Notes: a model not told the origin generated them from the letters alone. Positions 8,911 to 18,708 are shown, numbered from the stretch's first letter. The stretch: DNA of 64,000 nt from Scardovia inopinata JCM 12537 (GCF_001042695.1 NZ_AP012334.1:1364001-1428000); one strand, 5' to 3'. Numbers and translations are program-made.

Positions 8911-8916
8911 GGCCCT

Positions 8917-9732
8917 ATGAGTGAACAAACACACCAGCACGATCAGCAGAACAAATCCAACGACAGGGCTCTCTCTCCAGCAGCACAGGAACTTTTCTCA
9001 ACCCTGGGAACCAGCATCAGCCCCGACCTGTTCGTCGAGGCACTCACCCATCGGTCCTTCACCAACGAGCATCCCCTGGCCCACAATTATGAGAGGCTGG
9101 AATTCCTGGGAGACGCCGTCTTAGAACTGGTTATCACGGAAACTTTGTATAAAAATCATCCCACATATAGCGAAGGACAAATGTCCCGAATTCGTTCCAA
9201 GGTCGTATCTGAAGAATCCCTATCAGAAATTGCCCGGGACAAGCTCAAGATCAGCCAGTTTATTTTGTTGGGAATCGGCGAGCAGAGAGACAAGGGGGCC
9301 TATAAACCTTCCATCCTCTGCGATGTGGTGGAATCCCTCATCGGAGCTGTTTTTATAGAACAGGGAATTGACAAGGCCCGCCAGGTCATCCATCATTTGC
9401 TCGATGATAATCTTGCCTTTTATACCACAGAAGGACCAGCCCTGGACTGGAAAACTGCCATTGTCATCAAGGCTCACAAGATGAACCTGGGCGAAGTGTC
9501 CTACAGAATGGAGATGAGCGGACCCGAAAACCATCTAGAGTTCACCGCTTACCTGCTTATCAATGACCAGGATGTAGCTTGGGGACGAGGAAGTAGCAAA
9601 CGCAAAGCCCAGCTGGATGCAGCTCAGAAAGCCTGGCATCAGCTGGACTCGAAAACTGAATCCATCAACGACGCAAGCCTGCCGGACGCAAGCCTGCCGG
9701 ACGCTACTCTACCGGTGGCAGAAGAGGAATAA
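8917..9732 (+). CDS. rnc: Ribonuclease III
   Basis: RNase III cuts double-stranded RNA in rRNA and mRNA maturation. The product has 271 residues: an RNase III domain with signature [13 protein letters not shown] (about residues 59-71), the second acidic site in [16 protein letters not shown], then a dsRNA-binding domain ([10 protein letters not shown] to [18 protein letters not shown]). After that comes an unusual tail of three five-residue units ([15 protein letters not shown]) encoded by 15-bp tandem repeats at 9670-9714. The last 29 bp overlap the convergent arcB gene. In many actinobacteria rnc follows rpmF; here rpmF is at the far end of the window. Confidence 0.96.
   Translation: MSEQTHQHDQQNKSNDRALSPAAQELFSTLGTSISPDLFVEALTHRSFTNEHPLAHNYERLEFLGDAVLELVITETLYKNHPTYSEGQMSRIRSKVVSEESLSEIARDKLKISQFILLGIGEQRDKGAYKPSILCDVVESLIGAVFIEQGIDKARQVIHHLLDDNLAFYTTEGPALDWKTAIVIKAHKMNLGEVSYRMEMSGPENHLEFTAYLLINDQDVAWGRGSSKRKAQLDAAQKAWHQLDSKTESINDASLPDASLPDATLPVAEEE
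9670..9714 (+). repeat. In-frame 15-bp tandem repeat in the rnc 3' end
   Basis: GACGCAAGCCTGCCG occurs at 9670-9684 and 9685-9699, followed by the diverged GACGCTACTCTACCG at 9700-9714. The repeat encodes the RNase III tail and extends into the overlap with arcB on the other strand. Confidence 0.92.
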
Positions 9733-10741
9733 ACAAATTCCCCAAGGTAGCCGCCATGATGGCTTTAATGGAATGCATCCGGTTTTCCGCTTCAGTAAAC
9801 TGCCAGGCATAGTCTGATCGAAAAACCTCATCGGTTACTTCCATCTGAGATATTCCATATTTTTCCTGAATTTCTTTTCCATAAACCGTAGCAGTATCGT
9901 GGAAAGCAGGCAGGCAGTGCAGGAAAATCAACTGATCATCCGGCGTCCCGGTCTGCTTCATCATATCCATCGTCACCTGGTAATCAGTTAAGAGAGCCAC
10001 TCTTTCTTCCCAGTTGCTCTCCCCCATGGAAACCCAGACATCAGTATAGATAATATTAGATCCATGAACAGCCTGAGCAATGTTGTCCGTGATAAGAAAA
10101 TTAGCTCCGGTTTCAGCGGCAAATTTTGTAGCAATGGCTACCACCTGCTCAGACGGCTGCAATTGAGAAGGCGCTAAAATCCGCACATTAATCCCCATCA
10201 TGGTTCCGGCGACCAGGAGACTGTTGGCCATGTTATTGCGTCCATCACCTACAAAGGTCAAATTCAGCCCCTTAAGATGCCCAAACTTTTCTTTGATTGT
10301 CATAAAATCGGCAATCATCTGAGTGGGATGCCAGTCATCTGTCAGTCCGTTCCAAACAGGTACACCGGAAAAGCGGGCCAGGGTCTCTACATCACTGTGG
10401 CGGAAGCCTCGGTACTCAATGCCATCGAACATACTTCCCAACACCCGGGCAGTATCTTCCACCGATTCCTTTTTACCTAACTGAGTGCTGTCGGATCCCA
10501 TAAATTCAGGATGCGCCCCCAAATCGTTGGCAGCGACCACAAAGGACGAACGAGTCCTGGTCGAGGTCTTCTCAAAAAGGAGGGCTATGGTTTTGCTCTC
10601 CAAATAATGGTGGGGAATGTGATTTTTCTTCAATTTCTTCAGATGCAGACCAAAATCAACCAGATAATTGATCTCTTCAGGAGTAAAATCTTTGCAGGCT
10701 AAAAAGCTGCGGCCCTGGAATGGATTATTTGATGAGGTCAC
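9704..10741 (-). CDS. arcB: Ornithine carbamoyltransferase (probably catabolic)
   Basis: The enzyme interconverts citrulline plus phosphate with ornithine plus carbamoyl phosphate. The product has 345 residues. Motifs are the carbamoyl-phosphate site [18 protein letters not shown], the ornithine/cysteine loop HCLPAFHD, and a C-terminal [11 protein letters not shown]. The start codon overlaps the stop of the upstream arginine deiminase gene by 4 bp, so the two are translationally coupled; this context argues for the catabolic role over an anabolic ArgF. The 3' end overlaps rnc by 29 bp. No carbamate kinase gene is present in the window. Confidence 0.93.
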   Translation of the reverse strand: MTSSNNPFQGRSFLACKDFTPEEINYLVDFGLHLKKLKKNHIPHHYLESKTIALLFEKTSTRTRSSFVVAANDLGAHPEFMGSDSTQLGKKESVEDTARVLGSMFDGIEYRGFRHSDVETLARFSGVPVWNGLTDDWHPTQMIADFMTIKEKFGHLKGLNLTFVGDGRNNMANSLLVAGTMMGINVRILAPSQLQPSEQVVAIATKFAAETGANFLITDNIAQAVHGSNIIYTDVWVSMGESNWEERVALLTDYQVTMDMMKQTGTPDDQLIFLHCLPAFHDTATVYGKEIQEKYGISQMEVTDEVFRSDYAWQFTEAENRMHSIKAIMAATLGNLFIPLLPPVE

Positions 10742-12060
10742 GCAAGGTCCTCCCTTACTAGCGGCATGGTCATACAGCGGGGGCCGCCCCGGCCGCGGGA
10801 CAACTCGCTGGATTCTATTTCGTGAACAATAACCCCATGCTGACGCAGAAGATCATTGGACACATAATTCCTGTTATAGGTCACTACCTCCCCCGGGGCA
10901 ACGGCGAAGGTGTTGGAAGCGTCGTTCCACTGTTCTCTGGGAGCTACGACTGGATCCCCGTTGCCGGTGGGAATAAGATCAATGTCGCTCAGGCCCAGAG
11001 CTCGCTTGAGGACTTTCCCCAAATCCGTCTGATGAGTAATCTGGATAGCTCCATCCCCATAGCTGCCCTGGCCGCTCTTCAGGCTGCTATCCGCATGTTC
11101 AGGCGACGGCCGCACAATGTAGGTGTCAATATGTCCCCTGGCATCCATGATGGAGGGATGAACAGTGAACTGATTGGTATTGATCATGGTAAAAACGGTG
11201 TCCAGGTGCATGGTGGCATGCCCGTGTGGAATATCAATAGCAATAACCGTATCGTACGAGGATCGGCCAAAAAGAGACCGGGCCACGTCCTCAATTGCAT
11301 TAGCCGATGTCCGCTCAGAAATTCCAATGGCCACCACATGATCGTTGAGAACCAGTACATCTCCACCCTCAATCCGGGAGTGAACCTTCCTGCCTCGCCA
11401 GACCGGGATCTCCCTGTCACGGAACCTGGGATGATAGTGAATAATATAATCCATAAAAACAGATTCCCGTTTGCGAGCGTGGAAAGCCATATGGTTGATC
11501 AGGACTCCATCTCCTATAATGGCAGAGGGATCACGGGTAAAGTAGAGATTGGGCATGGGCTCCAGCAGGAAGGGATAGCTGGCATTCTCGGCCAGCTCTT
11601 CCAGGCTGATGATTCTAATATCAACCTCGTCCTTACGGACTCCAGCCATGACTTTCTGCACCATCTGCCGGGCAGGAAGACTCAAAAGATACTCCTGAAG
11701 GCCATCGTGAACATAGCCTAGACGATAATGCGATTCCGCCAAAATCTGGCTGACGAACTTCTGTCGAACCTCTTCGTCCTCCAAAGCTTGGGCTGTCAAA
11801 TCTTCCAGATAAAGAACTTCAGCTCCCAGATCCCGCAGAGTCCTGGCAAACTCATCATGTTCCTTCTGAGCTTCAGGAAGATAAGGAATATCATCAAAAA
11901 GGAGACGATCCATCAAAGTTGGAGTAATGTTCTCCACTTCCCTGCCTGGTCTGCGTACAATGACACTCTTCAGACGGCCGATTTCCGATTTTACATGGAT
12001 AGGACCTTCATCGTTCGCAGCGCTCTGCCGGTCCTGTGTTATCGCTTTCGCTTCTGTCAT
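10738..12060 (-). CDS. arcA: Arginine deiminase
   Basis: The enzyme hydrolyses arginine to citrulline and ammonia, the first step of the arginine deiminase pathway, which yields ATP and raises pH. The product has 440 residues and carries the guanidino-group-modifying enzyme fold: [12 protein letters not shown], the substrate site [16 protein letters not shown], the catalytic His in [13 protein letters not shown], and the nucleophilic Cys in [16 protein letters not shown] at the C-terminus. AAAGGAGCC precedes the ATG at 12060. It is the first gene of an arcA-arcB operon; arcC and the ArcD antiporter are not here. A possible -10 (TATATT) lies about 60 bp upstream. No convincing arginine-repressor box was recognised. 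Confidence 0.95.
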   Translation of the reverse strand: MTEAKAITQDRQSAANDEGPIHVKSEIGRLKSVIVRRPGREVENITPTLMDRLLFDDIPYLPEAQKEHDEFARTLRDLGAEVLYLEDLTAQALEDEEVRQKFVSQILAESHYRLGYVHDGLQEYLLSLPARQMVQKVMAGVRKDEVDIRIISLEELAENASYPFLLEPMPNLYFTRDPSAIIGDGVLINHMAFHARKRESVFMDYIIHYHPRFRDREIPVWRGRKVHSRIEGGDVLVLNDHVVAIGISERTSANAIEDVARSLFGRSSYDTVIAIDIPHGHATMHLDTVFTMINTNQFTVHPSIMDARGHIDTYIVRPSPEHADSSLKSGQGSYGDGAIQITHQTDLGKVLKRALGLSDIDLIPTGNGDPVVAPREQWNDASNTFAVAPGEVVTYNRNYVSNDLLRQHGVIVHEIESSELSRGRGGPRCMTMPLVREDLA

Positions 12061-12261
12061 AGGTGGCTCCTTTGAACTTTTTCCCCAGCCTAAGCCCTCA
12101 CATTGACGGAAAATATAAGGATTCCCTCATTTTTTAGCAGTTTTCCGCATATTTTTGTATTGCCATACGAAATGGCCTCCCCGCTCTTCTTCTCATTTTT
12201 TCTGCTCTTCCAACGACTTTCTCCCATCTCTCTGACTGCCTGTGCTTATCTTTTTTGTTAT

Positions 12262-14238
12262 TTAACTTTCAATAAATTCCTGTAGAGACAGCCATTCCTC
12301 TTCCAAATCAGAAGCCTGCTTTTTCAGATCAGTCAGTTCAGAATTCAAATCGTTCAGGCCCTCGTAATCACTGGGATCGTGATCAGCCATATGCTTCATA
12401 ACTTTTTCCTGGGCCAGGCTGAGCTTTTTCAGCTTACGTTCAATGGCTGTCGACTTCTTGGATGCCTCCCTTTTGGCTGATCGGACAGATTTGTCATCAG
12501 CCTGCCCTAAGCCTCCCGATGAAGTCTCCTCCCGGCCAGGCAGAAGGTGAGACCCTGGTCCGCCATGGGTTGATGCTTGATCCAAAAGTGCAAAATAGTC
12601 ATTGATTCCCCCGGGCAGATGCTGAATTTTGCCATTAATCAGGGCAAACTGCTGATCGGTTACCCTCTCCAAGAGATAACTGTCATGAGAGACCACGATT
12701 AGGGTTCCCGGCCAGGAATCCAGCAAATCTTCCATAACGGCCAGCATGTCGGTATCCAAATCATTCCCCGGTTCATCCATAATCAACACGTTAGGCTCGT
12801 CGAGAAGGATAAGCAGAAGCTGCATCCGCCGTTTCTGACCTCCTGACAGGTCACGAATAGGGGTCATCAGCTGTGCCGATTCAAAACCCAGCCTTTCCAT
12901 TAGCTGACTAGGAGTAACTTCTTTCCCTTCTACCAGATATGTGGGTTTATACCGGCTCAGAACCTCACGAACCGTATATTTCCCCAGTTTTTCCAGTTCA
13001 TCCAATTGCTGGGACAGAAGAGCAAATTTAACTGTTTTCCCAATTTTTACCCTGCCCAGGGTAGGGGTCAGACTGCCATCAATAATTTTCAGCAGGGTGG
13101 ACTTACCCACCCCGTTGGCTCCCACAATCCCAAAGCGATCCCCGGGACCAATCAGCCAGGTCACATCGTTAAGGACCCGTTTGCCGGTAAGAGAGACCTT
13201 TCTGGCAGACTGAGTGTCAGACCGGGAATTGTCCGGAAGGTCGACGGTCATATCCACCGTTACCAGATCGTCAGCAGACTGCCCAGACTGCCCAGGCTGA
13301 ACTCCTTCTTTCGCCTGAGATCCCTTATTCTCCGCACTATCTACCGGGTAAATCTGAGTAACATGAACCAGATCCACCACATCCTTTCCTAACCTGGATG
13401 TGGCCATTTGCTTTAGCTGAACCGTGTTGCGCACCTCAGGAACATCAGCAATCAGCTCCCGGGCAGCTTTCAGATGAAACTTCTGTTTGGTCGACCGAGC
13501 TCTGGCTCCCCGGGTCAACCAGGCTAACTCCTTGCGGGCCAGATTCCGACGCTTGGTTTCCGCCAGGTCAGCCTGCCTGTCTCTTTCCACCCGCTGCTCA
13601 ATGTATGCGCTGTAACCGCCCTCAAAAGGGTCTATGGTTCCGTCGTGTACTTCCCACATATGAGTGCAGACTTCATCCAGGAACCACCGGTCATGAGTCA
13701 CTACCAGAAGGGCTCCGGTCCCCCTGGCCCACCTGTTCTTCAGATGCTCAGCCAGCCAGTGGATAGTAGGCAGATCCAAATGATTGGTAGGCTCGTCCAG
13801 AAGAATAATATCCCAATTATCAACCAAAAGGCGCGCCAAATCCACTCGTCTTCTCTGCCCGCCGGATAAGGAGCCTACCTTCTGATCCAGGCTCATCCCG
13901 TTCAGCAGTGTCTCAACAATCTCCCGGGTAGAAGGCAGGGCAGCCCATTCATAATCCTGCCTGCCCGATAAGGCAGCCTGCCGAACCGTATCATCATTGT
14001 TAAGACAGTCCTTTTGCTGAAGAATTCCCAAAGACAGGCCGCCCCTGCGGGAAATTCTGCCACTATCCGGCTCTTTGTTGCCAGAGAGAAGATCCAAAAG
14101 AGTTGATTTCCCATCTCCATTGCGGCCAACAATCCCTATCCGGTCGCCCTCGTTGACTCCGATAGTTACCGCATCAAAAATATCCTTGGTGGCATACGAC
14201 AAGGAGACCTGTTCCAGGCCCAGATCGAAAGTGGGCAT
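12262..14238 (-). CDS. ABC-F family ATPase (Uup/EttA-like)
   Basis: This 658-residue cytosolic tandem ATPase has no membrane domain. ABC-F proteins act on the ribosome, in translation regulation or antibiotic protection. Domain 1 has Walker A GRNGDGKST, signature LSGGQRRRVDLARLL and Walker B ILLDEPTNHLD. A charged linker follows. Domain 2 has GANGVGKST, signature LSGGQKRRMQLLLIL and VLIMDEPGNDLD. The C-terminus is a charged coiled coil (KKSTAIERKLKKLSLAQEKV onward), which matches Uup-type proteins. The start codon overlaps the stop of the upstream amidotransferase gene (ATGA). Which ABC-F subfamily it belongs to is not settled. Confidence 0.92.
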   Translation of the reverse strand: MPTFDLGLEQVSLSYATKDIFDAVTIGVNEGDRIGIVGRNGDGKSTLLDLLSGNKEPDSGRISRRGGLSLGILQQKDCLNNDDTVRQAALSGRQDYEWAALPSTREIVETLLNGMSLDQKVGSLSGGQRRRVDLARLLVDNWDIILLDEPTNHLDLPTIHWLAEHLKNRWARGTGALLVVTHDRWFLDEVCTHMWEVHDGTIDPFEGGYSAYIEQRVERDRQADLAETKRRNLARKELAWLTRGARARSTKQKFHLKAARELIADVPEVRNTVQLKQMATSRLGKDVVDLVHVTQIYPVDSAENKGSQAKEGVQPGQSGQSADDLVTVDMTVDLPDNSRSDTQSARKVSLTGKRVLNDVTWLIGPGDRFGIVGANGVGKSTLLKIIDGSLTPTLGRVKIGKTVKFALLSQQLDELEKLGKYTVREVLSRYKPTYLVEGKEVTPSQLMERLGFESAQLMTPIRDLSGGQKRRMQLLLILLDEPNVLIMDEPGNDLDTDMLAVMEDLLDSWPGTLIVVSHDSYLLERVTDQQFALINGKIQHLPGGINDYFALLDQASTHGGPGSHLLPGREETSSGGLGQADDKSVRSAKREASKKSTAIERKLKKLSLAQEKVMKHMADHDPSDYEGLNDLNSELTDLKKQASDLEEEWLSLQEFIES

Positions 14239-14957
14239 CAGGCCTTATCCCTCATAAAAGTCATGCAGCGAGCAGCAAAGGCAGAAAAGACAGAATCGGC
14301 TAAGAGCTGAATTGAGGACGAATAACGATCAAAATCATCCTTCAGACGGGATATGTCAGATTTCTTCATTCCCCCAGTCATTTCCTTCGTCGACATCCAT
14401 TCCTCAAAAAGGAGGGAATCAACCTCCAAATGGAACTGCATCCCCAAAGCTGATCCATATCGAAAAGCCTGATTCTTGGTTTTCTGGCTGGAAGCCAGCA
14501 AGGTTCCTCCTTCCGGACATGCCACCGTATCACCATGCCAGTGAAGAACTGTCTGAGGCTGCTTTCCTAAGGGCAGATATGAATCCCTGGCCTGCCGGCT
14601 GATGGGGAAAAAGCCAATCTCCTGATTGTCTCCAGACTTCACTTTAGCTCCCAGAGCGGCTGCCATAATCTGATGACCCAAGCACACCCCAATAGTAGGA
14701 ATTCCGGCTTTAATAGCAGCTTTAGCCAGCCTGTTTTCGGCCTTTAGCCCCGGATATGCATCAAAATCTCTGGCGCCCATGGGGCCTCCCATAATGACCA
14801 GGCCAGATAAATCGGCTACTTCCGGCAGATCAGGATTTTCCTCCCCTGCTACGGACAGGGTGCAGTAGTCCAGCCCGCAATCCTCTAAACTATACGCTAT
14901 TCTCCCCGGCTTTTCCCAGGGAACATGCTGAAAAATAAGAACCTGCGATTGTGCCAT
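14238..14957 (-). CDS. Class I glutamine amidotransferase-like protein
   Basis: The product has 239 residues with the GATase1 fold: oxyanion region LVIMGGPMGA, nucleophile elbow GVCLGHQIMA (Cys), and the His-x-Glu pair in GMQFHLEVD. It is a stand-alone domain resembling GuaA-type amidotransferase proteins found in many actinobacteria. The acceptor substrate is unknown. It is the first gene of a two-gene unit with the ABC-F ATPase, overlapping it by 3 bp at the ATGA junction. Confidence 0.88.
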   Translation of the reverse strand: MAQSQVLIFQHVPWEKPGRIAYSLEDCGLDYCTLSVAGEENPDLPEVADLSGLVIMGGPMGARDFDAYPGLKAENRLAKAAIKAGIPTIGVCLGHQIMAAALGAKVKSGDNQEIGFFPISRQARDSYLPLGKQPQTVLHWHGDTVACPEGGTLLASSQKTKNQAFRYGSALGMQFHLEVDSLLFEEWMSTKEMTGGMKKSDISRLKDDFDRYSSSIQLLADSVFSAFAARCMTFMRDKA

Positions 14958-15114
14958 ATTTTTATTGTGTCACGGGTATCCAACAAGGCACCAGGGAGGA
15001 CTGGGTTGGGGCTGCGGGGCGGGAAGCAAAGGACAGAAAGAGGGAGATTAAAAAAAGGAATAGGCTCTATGCGCTAAAGTGTAAGTCAGAACATCCCATA
15101 GATCACGAGGAAAA

Positions 15115-16884
15115 ATGACCAGTACAATAAACGGCCTGACCATAGAACCCCAGGGTTCCCTTTCTGCAGCCGCCCAGAAAGTCCGCATCTACGACACCGC
15201 CCGGCACGCGATTGTTGATTTTACTACTATCACTCCCGGAAAGGCAACTATATATGTGTGCGGAGCTACGGTTCAAAGCTCCCCCCATGTTGGACACCTG
15301 CGGGCTGGAGTGGCTTTTGATCTTATTCGCCGCTGGCTGATGAAATTAGGTTATGAAGTTGTCTTTGTGCGCAATGTGACCGACATTGATGACAAGATTC
15401 TGGACAAATCTGCTGCCCAAGGGCAGAACTGGTGGGCCAGAGCCTACTATTACGAAGCCGAGTTCACCAAGGCTTATCACACCCTAGGAGTCCTCAATCC
15501 TACTTATGAGCCTCGGGCAACCGGCCATATTCCTGACATGATCAATCTGGTGCAGCGTCTTATTGATCGGGGTCATGCCTATATTATTCCCAATCCAGAC
15601 GGCAGCCCTTCCGGCAATGTCTACTTCGATGTTCCTTCCTGGAGCCAGTATGGGGCCCTGACTCATCAGGAGTCAGGGGTCTCCTCCGGGCAGCCTGACG
15701 GCGAGACCGAAAGCGGCTCCCTGGCGGAGGCGGATTCCTCTGAGGCGGATTCCTCTGAGGCGGATTCCTTGGCCGAAGCGGCTCGAATCGCCGATGCTAT
15801 AGCTCCTTCCGTTGATGCACCAGGAAATGACAAATACAATCCCACCGATCCAGCGGATCAGTCCGAACGCAAACATGACCCTCGTGACTTTGCCCTGTGG
15901 AAGGCGTCTAAGCCGACAGACCCGCCCAGTGCCCGCTGGCAGACTCCCTTCGGAACCGGTCGCCCAGGCTGGCACTTGGAATGCTCTACCATGAGCCGCA
16001 AATATCTGGGAGACGATTTCGATATTCATGGTGGGGGGCTTGACCTGCGCTTCCCCCATCATGAAAACGAAATGGCCCAGTCGCGCGCTGCAGGTTGGGG
16101 CTTTGCCCATTATTGGATGCATTCTGCCTGGGTAACCGAAAAGGGCGAAAAAATGAGTAAATCCTTGGGAAACGGCTTGTCCATAGACTCTGTCCTGACA
16201 CATTACAGCCCCTGGATGGTCCGTTACGCCCTGGTTACTGTCCACTACCGGTCCATGCTGGAGTGGGGAGATCAAACTCTGGAAGAGGCCAAAAGTGCTT
16301 ACACCAGAATCATGAACTTCGTTGACAGGGCTGGAGAACTGACTGGCCAACCCAGTCGGGATGAAGTCAGTTCCTTGACGGCAGACAATCTGCCATCTGA
16401 TTTTGTTACAGCCATGAATGAAGATTTCAATGTCTCTCCTGCCCTGGCAGCCATTTATACCTCCATTCGCCGGGGGAACGGCTTCATCAATGAGGAGAAT
16501 TGGCAGAACGCCAACGAAAGTCATGCTCAGCAGACAGACAGATCTTCCCTTTCCAGTCTGAAAAAAATCCTCCTTCAGGTCAGATCAATGCTCGACGTCT
16601 TTGGCCTGGATCCCCTGGATCCTCAATGGCTGCCCGGAGGAGACGGTTTCCCTGCCTATTCCCCAGTCGGTCAGAAGAGCAGCGCAGCACCCGCTGGATC
16701 TTCATCGGCTGTCAGTGCTCTAGAAGCCCTGGAAGCCCTGGTCAGCGATCAGCTGGATAGGCGGCAGGAGGCTCGAAAGAACAAGGATTTTGCTCAGGCT
16801 GATGCTATCCGGGACTCCCTCAACCAAGCTGGAATCACTATTGAAGACAGCCCCCAAGGCACAAGTTGGAAACTGAATCAGTAA
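15115..16884 (+). CDS. cysS: Cysteinyl-tRNA synthetase with an acidic insertion
   Basis: CysRS charges tRNA-Cys. The product has 589 residues, against about 460 for E. coli CysRS. The class I signatures are present: the HIGH-type motif PHVGHLR (about residues 58-64) and KMSKS (about 346). Zinc-site residues are seen in YVCGAT, HLECSTMS and FPHHENE. An acidic Ser/Asp/Glu/Ala-rich segment of about 60 residues is inserted before HDPRDFALWKASKP; it includes EADSS units encoded by 15-bp tandem repeats. A second extension lies between the anticodon-binding region and the C-terminus. GAGGAAAA precedes the ATG. The next gene, ffh, starts 33 bp downstream. Confidence 0.96.
   Translation: MTSTINGLTIEPQGSLSAAAQKVRIYDTARHAIVDFTTITPGKATIYVCGATVQSSPHVGHLRAGVAFDLIRRWLMKLGYEVVFVRNVTDIDDKILDKSAAQGQNWWARAYYYEAEFTKAYHTLGVLNPTYEPRATGHIPDMINLVQRLIDRGHAYIIPNPDGSPSGNVYFDVPSWSQYGALTHQESGVSSGQPDGETESGSLAEADSSEADSSEADSLAEAARIADAIAPSVDAPGNDKYNPTDPADQSERKHDPRDFALWKASKPTDPPSARWQTPFGTGRPGWHLECSTMSRKYLGDDFDIHGGGLDLRFPHHENEMAQSRAAGWGFAHYWMHSAWVTEKGEKMSKSLGNGLSIDSVLTHYSPWMVRYALVTVHYRSMLEWGDQTLEEAKSAYTRIMNFVDRAGELTGQPSRDEVSSLTADNLPSDFVTAMNEDFNVSPALAAIYTSIRRGNGFINEENWQNANESHAQQTDRSSLSSLKKILLQVRSMLDVFGLDPLDPQWLPGGDGFPAYSPVGQKSSAAPAGSSSAVSALEALEALVSDQLDRRQEARKNKDFAQADAIRDSLNQAGITIEDSPQGTSWKLNQ
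15727..15771 (+). repeat. In-frame 15-bp tandem repeat within cysS
   Basis: GAGGCGGATTCCTCT is present at 15727-15741 and 15742-15756, then GAGGCGGATTCCTTG at 15757-15771. It encodes EADSS units in the CysRS insertion. Confidence 0.93.
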
Positions 16885-16903
16885 CAATTTACCCGCTTTC
16901 CTC

Positions 16904-16909
16904 TAAAAT
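16904..16909 (+). promoter_or_regulatory. -10 box of a possible leaderless ffh promoter
   Basis: TAAAAT ends 8 nt before the ffh ATG and no clear ribosome-binding site is present. This suggests a very short or absent leader. Co-transcription from cysS is also possible. Confidence 0.4.
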
Positions 16910-16917
16910 GGACAATT

Positions 16918-18582
16918 ATGGCAGCATTTAGTTCACTTACCGATCGTTTAACCGAGGCCTTCAAAAATCTCAGGTCCAAGGGAAAACTTTCTGAATCCGA
17001 TATTGACGGGACCATCAGGGAAATCCGCCGAGCCCTTCTGGACGCGGACGTGTCACTTACCGTGGTCAAGAGTTTTACTGCCCGAGTCCGGCAGAGAGCC
17101 CTGGGCGAAGAGGTATCTCAGGCTCTTAACCCTGCTCAGCAGGTGGTATCCATCGTCAACGATGAGCTCACCGATATTCTTGGAGCCGGGGTTGACCGTC
17201 CCCTTAATTTTGCCAAGAATCCTCCGACTATCATTATGTTGGCAGGTCTGCAAGGTGCAGGAAAAACCACCTTGGCCGGGAAGCTGGGCTATTGGCTTAA
17301 AGACCTGGGCCACACCCCTCTGCTGGTTGCAGCTGACCTGCAAAGGCCTAATGCAGTCACCCAGCTTCAGGTTGTGGGCGAAAGGGCTGGCGTTCCTGTC
17401 TATGCCCCTGAACCCGGTGTACAGTCAGCAACTTCTGACGTAGTTTCTCCCGGTTTGACTGCTGGCGACCCGGTGAAGGTGGCCCGCGACTCCATAGAAG
17501 TAGCAAAATCCAAACTCTATGACACGGTCATTATTGATACCGCAGGCCGTTTGGGAGTCGATCAAGAGCTCATGCAACAGGCACGGAATATCCGTGATGC
17601 CGTTCACCCTAATGAAATCCTTTTTGTCATTGACGCCATGATCGGCCAGGATGCTGTGGCAACAGCCAAAGCCTTTGATCAGGGTGTTGATTTTACTGGA
17701 GTAGTGCTCTCCAAACTGGATGGTGATGCCCGAGGCGGAGCTGCCCTGTCTGTGGCTTCGGTGACCGGCAAGCCTATCCTCTTCTCCTCCACTGGTGAAG
17801 GTCTGAAGGATTTTGAGGTTTTCCATCCGGATCGAATGGCCTCCCGCATTCTCGATATGGGCGATATTCTTACCCTGATTGAAAAGGCCCAGAAGCAATT
17901 CGATGAGGAAGAATCCCGGCAGGCCGCAGAAAAGCTGGCAGAAGGCAGTTTCGGTCTGGATGACTTTCTTTCCCAGCTTCAACAGGTTCGTCAGCTTGGC
18001 TCCATGAAAAAACTGCTGGGAATGATTCCAGGAATGGCTCAGTATCGTCAGGCAATCGATCAGTTCGACGAGCATGAACTTGACCGCACCGAGGCTATTA
18101 TTCATTCTATGACCCCACAGGAAAGGCGCAATCCAGCCATTATTGACGGCAGCCGCAGGGCTCGCATAGCCTATGGTTCCGGAGTCACCGTTTCCGCCGT
18201 TAACGGCCTGCTCCAACGCTTCAATCAGGCTGCAAAAATGATGAAAAAAGTCGCTGGCGGCCAGACCTCTCTTCCGGGCATGGGAGGCATGAATTCTCCG
18301 CGTAAAGCGAAGAAGAACAAAAAGAAGAATAAGAACAAATCCGGTCGTTCTGGCAACCCCATGAAGAGGGAGGCAGAAGAGCAAGCCTTACGCCAGAAAT
18401 TGGGCGGCCGCAGGTCTTCCGGTTCTGCTTTCATGAAAAATCCGCAGAGATCAGCGAATCAGGGAGTAGGCGGGCATCTTTCTCAAGGGCTGCCGACAAA
18501 CCTACCTAATAATCTGGATAGTTTGAAAGATTTGGATCTGGGATCCCTCGGCAATCTCAATCTTCCGGGAGGAAACGCCTGA
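16918..18582 (+). CDS. ffh: Signal recognition particle GTPase Ffh (SRP54)
   Basis: Ffh binds SRP RNA and signal sequences and brings ribosomes to the membrane with FtsY. The product has 554 residues: an N domain, then a G domain with GLQGAGKTTLAGKL (about residue 110), DLQRPNAVTQL, DTAGRLGVDQELM, SKLDGDARGGAA and GEGLKDFEVFHPDRMASRIL, then a methionine-rich M domain (GSMKKLLGMIPGM, RRNPAIIDGSRRARIAYGSG). The C-terminus has a lysine-rich stretch (KKNKKKNKNKSG) and a Gly/Leu/Asn tail, longer than in E. coli Ffh. Confidence 0.97.
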   Translation: MAAFSSLTDRLTEAFKNLRSKGKLSESDIDGTIREIRRALLDADVSLTVVKSFTARVRQRALGEEVSQALNPAQQVVSIVNDELTDILGAGVDRPLNFAKNPPTIIMLAGLQGAGKTTLAGKLGYWLKDLGHTPLLVAADLQRPNAVTQLQVVGERAGVPVYAPEPGVQSATSDVVSPGLTAGDPVKVARDSIEVAKSKLYDTVIIDTAGRLGVDQELMQQARNIRDAVHPNEILFVIDAMIGQDAVATAKAFDQGVDFTGVVLSKLDGDARGGAALSVASVTGKPILFSSTGEGLKDFEVFHPDRMASRILDMGDILTLIEKAQKQFDEEESRQAAEKLAEGSFGLDDFLSQLQQVRQLGSMKKLLGMIPGMAQYRQAIDQFDEHELDRTEAIIHSMTPQERRNPAIIDGSRRARIAYGSGVTVSAVNGLLQRFNQAAKMMKKVAGGQTSLPGMGGMNSPRKAKKNKKKNKNKSGRSGNPMKREAEEQALRQKLGGRRSSGSAFMKNPQRSANQGVGGHLSQGLPTNLPNNLDSLKDLDLGSLGNLNLPGGNA

Positions 18583-18600
18583 TTGGATAAGCAAGTGACC

Positions 18601-18708
18601 ATGCGATCAGGTAATTGGGTGATCAGGCGATCGGGTGATCGGTCAGTCGTCTGGCCAGATGGTCAGGTAACCAGGTAACCAGACGATGCCTGATTATCTG
18701 GTTACCTG
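18601..18708. repeat. GATCAGGT-type repeats ending in a strong hairpin downstream of ffh
   Basis: The stretch holds several variants of GATCAGGT/GATCGGGT and two AGGTAACC copies. It ends in a 12-bp perfect stem: CAGGTAACCAGA at 18672-18683 pairs with TCTGGTTACCTG at 18697-18708, with a 13-nt loop. No T-run follows, so it may act as a Rho-independent terminator only weakly, or as a 3'-end stabilising structure for the cysS-ffh mRNA. Confidence 0.6.
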
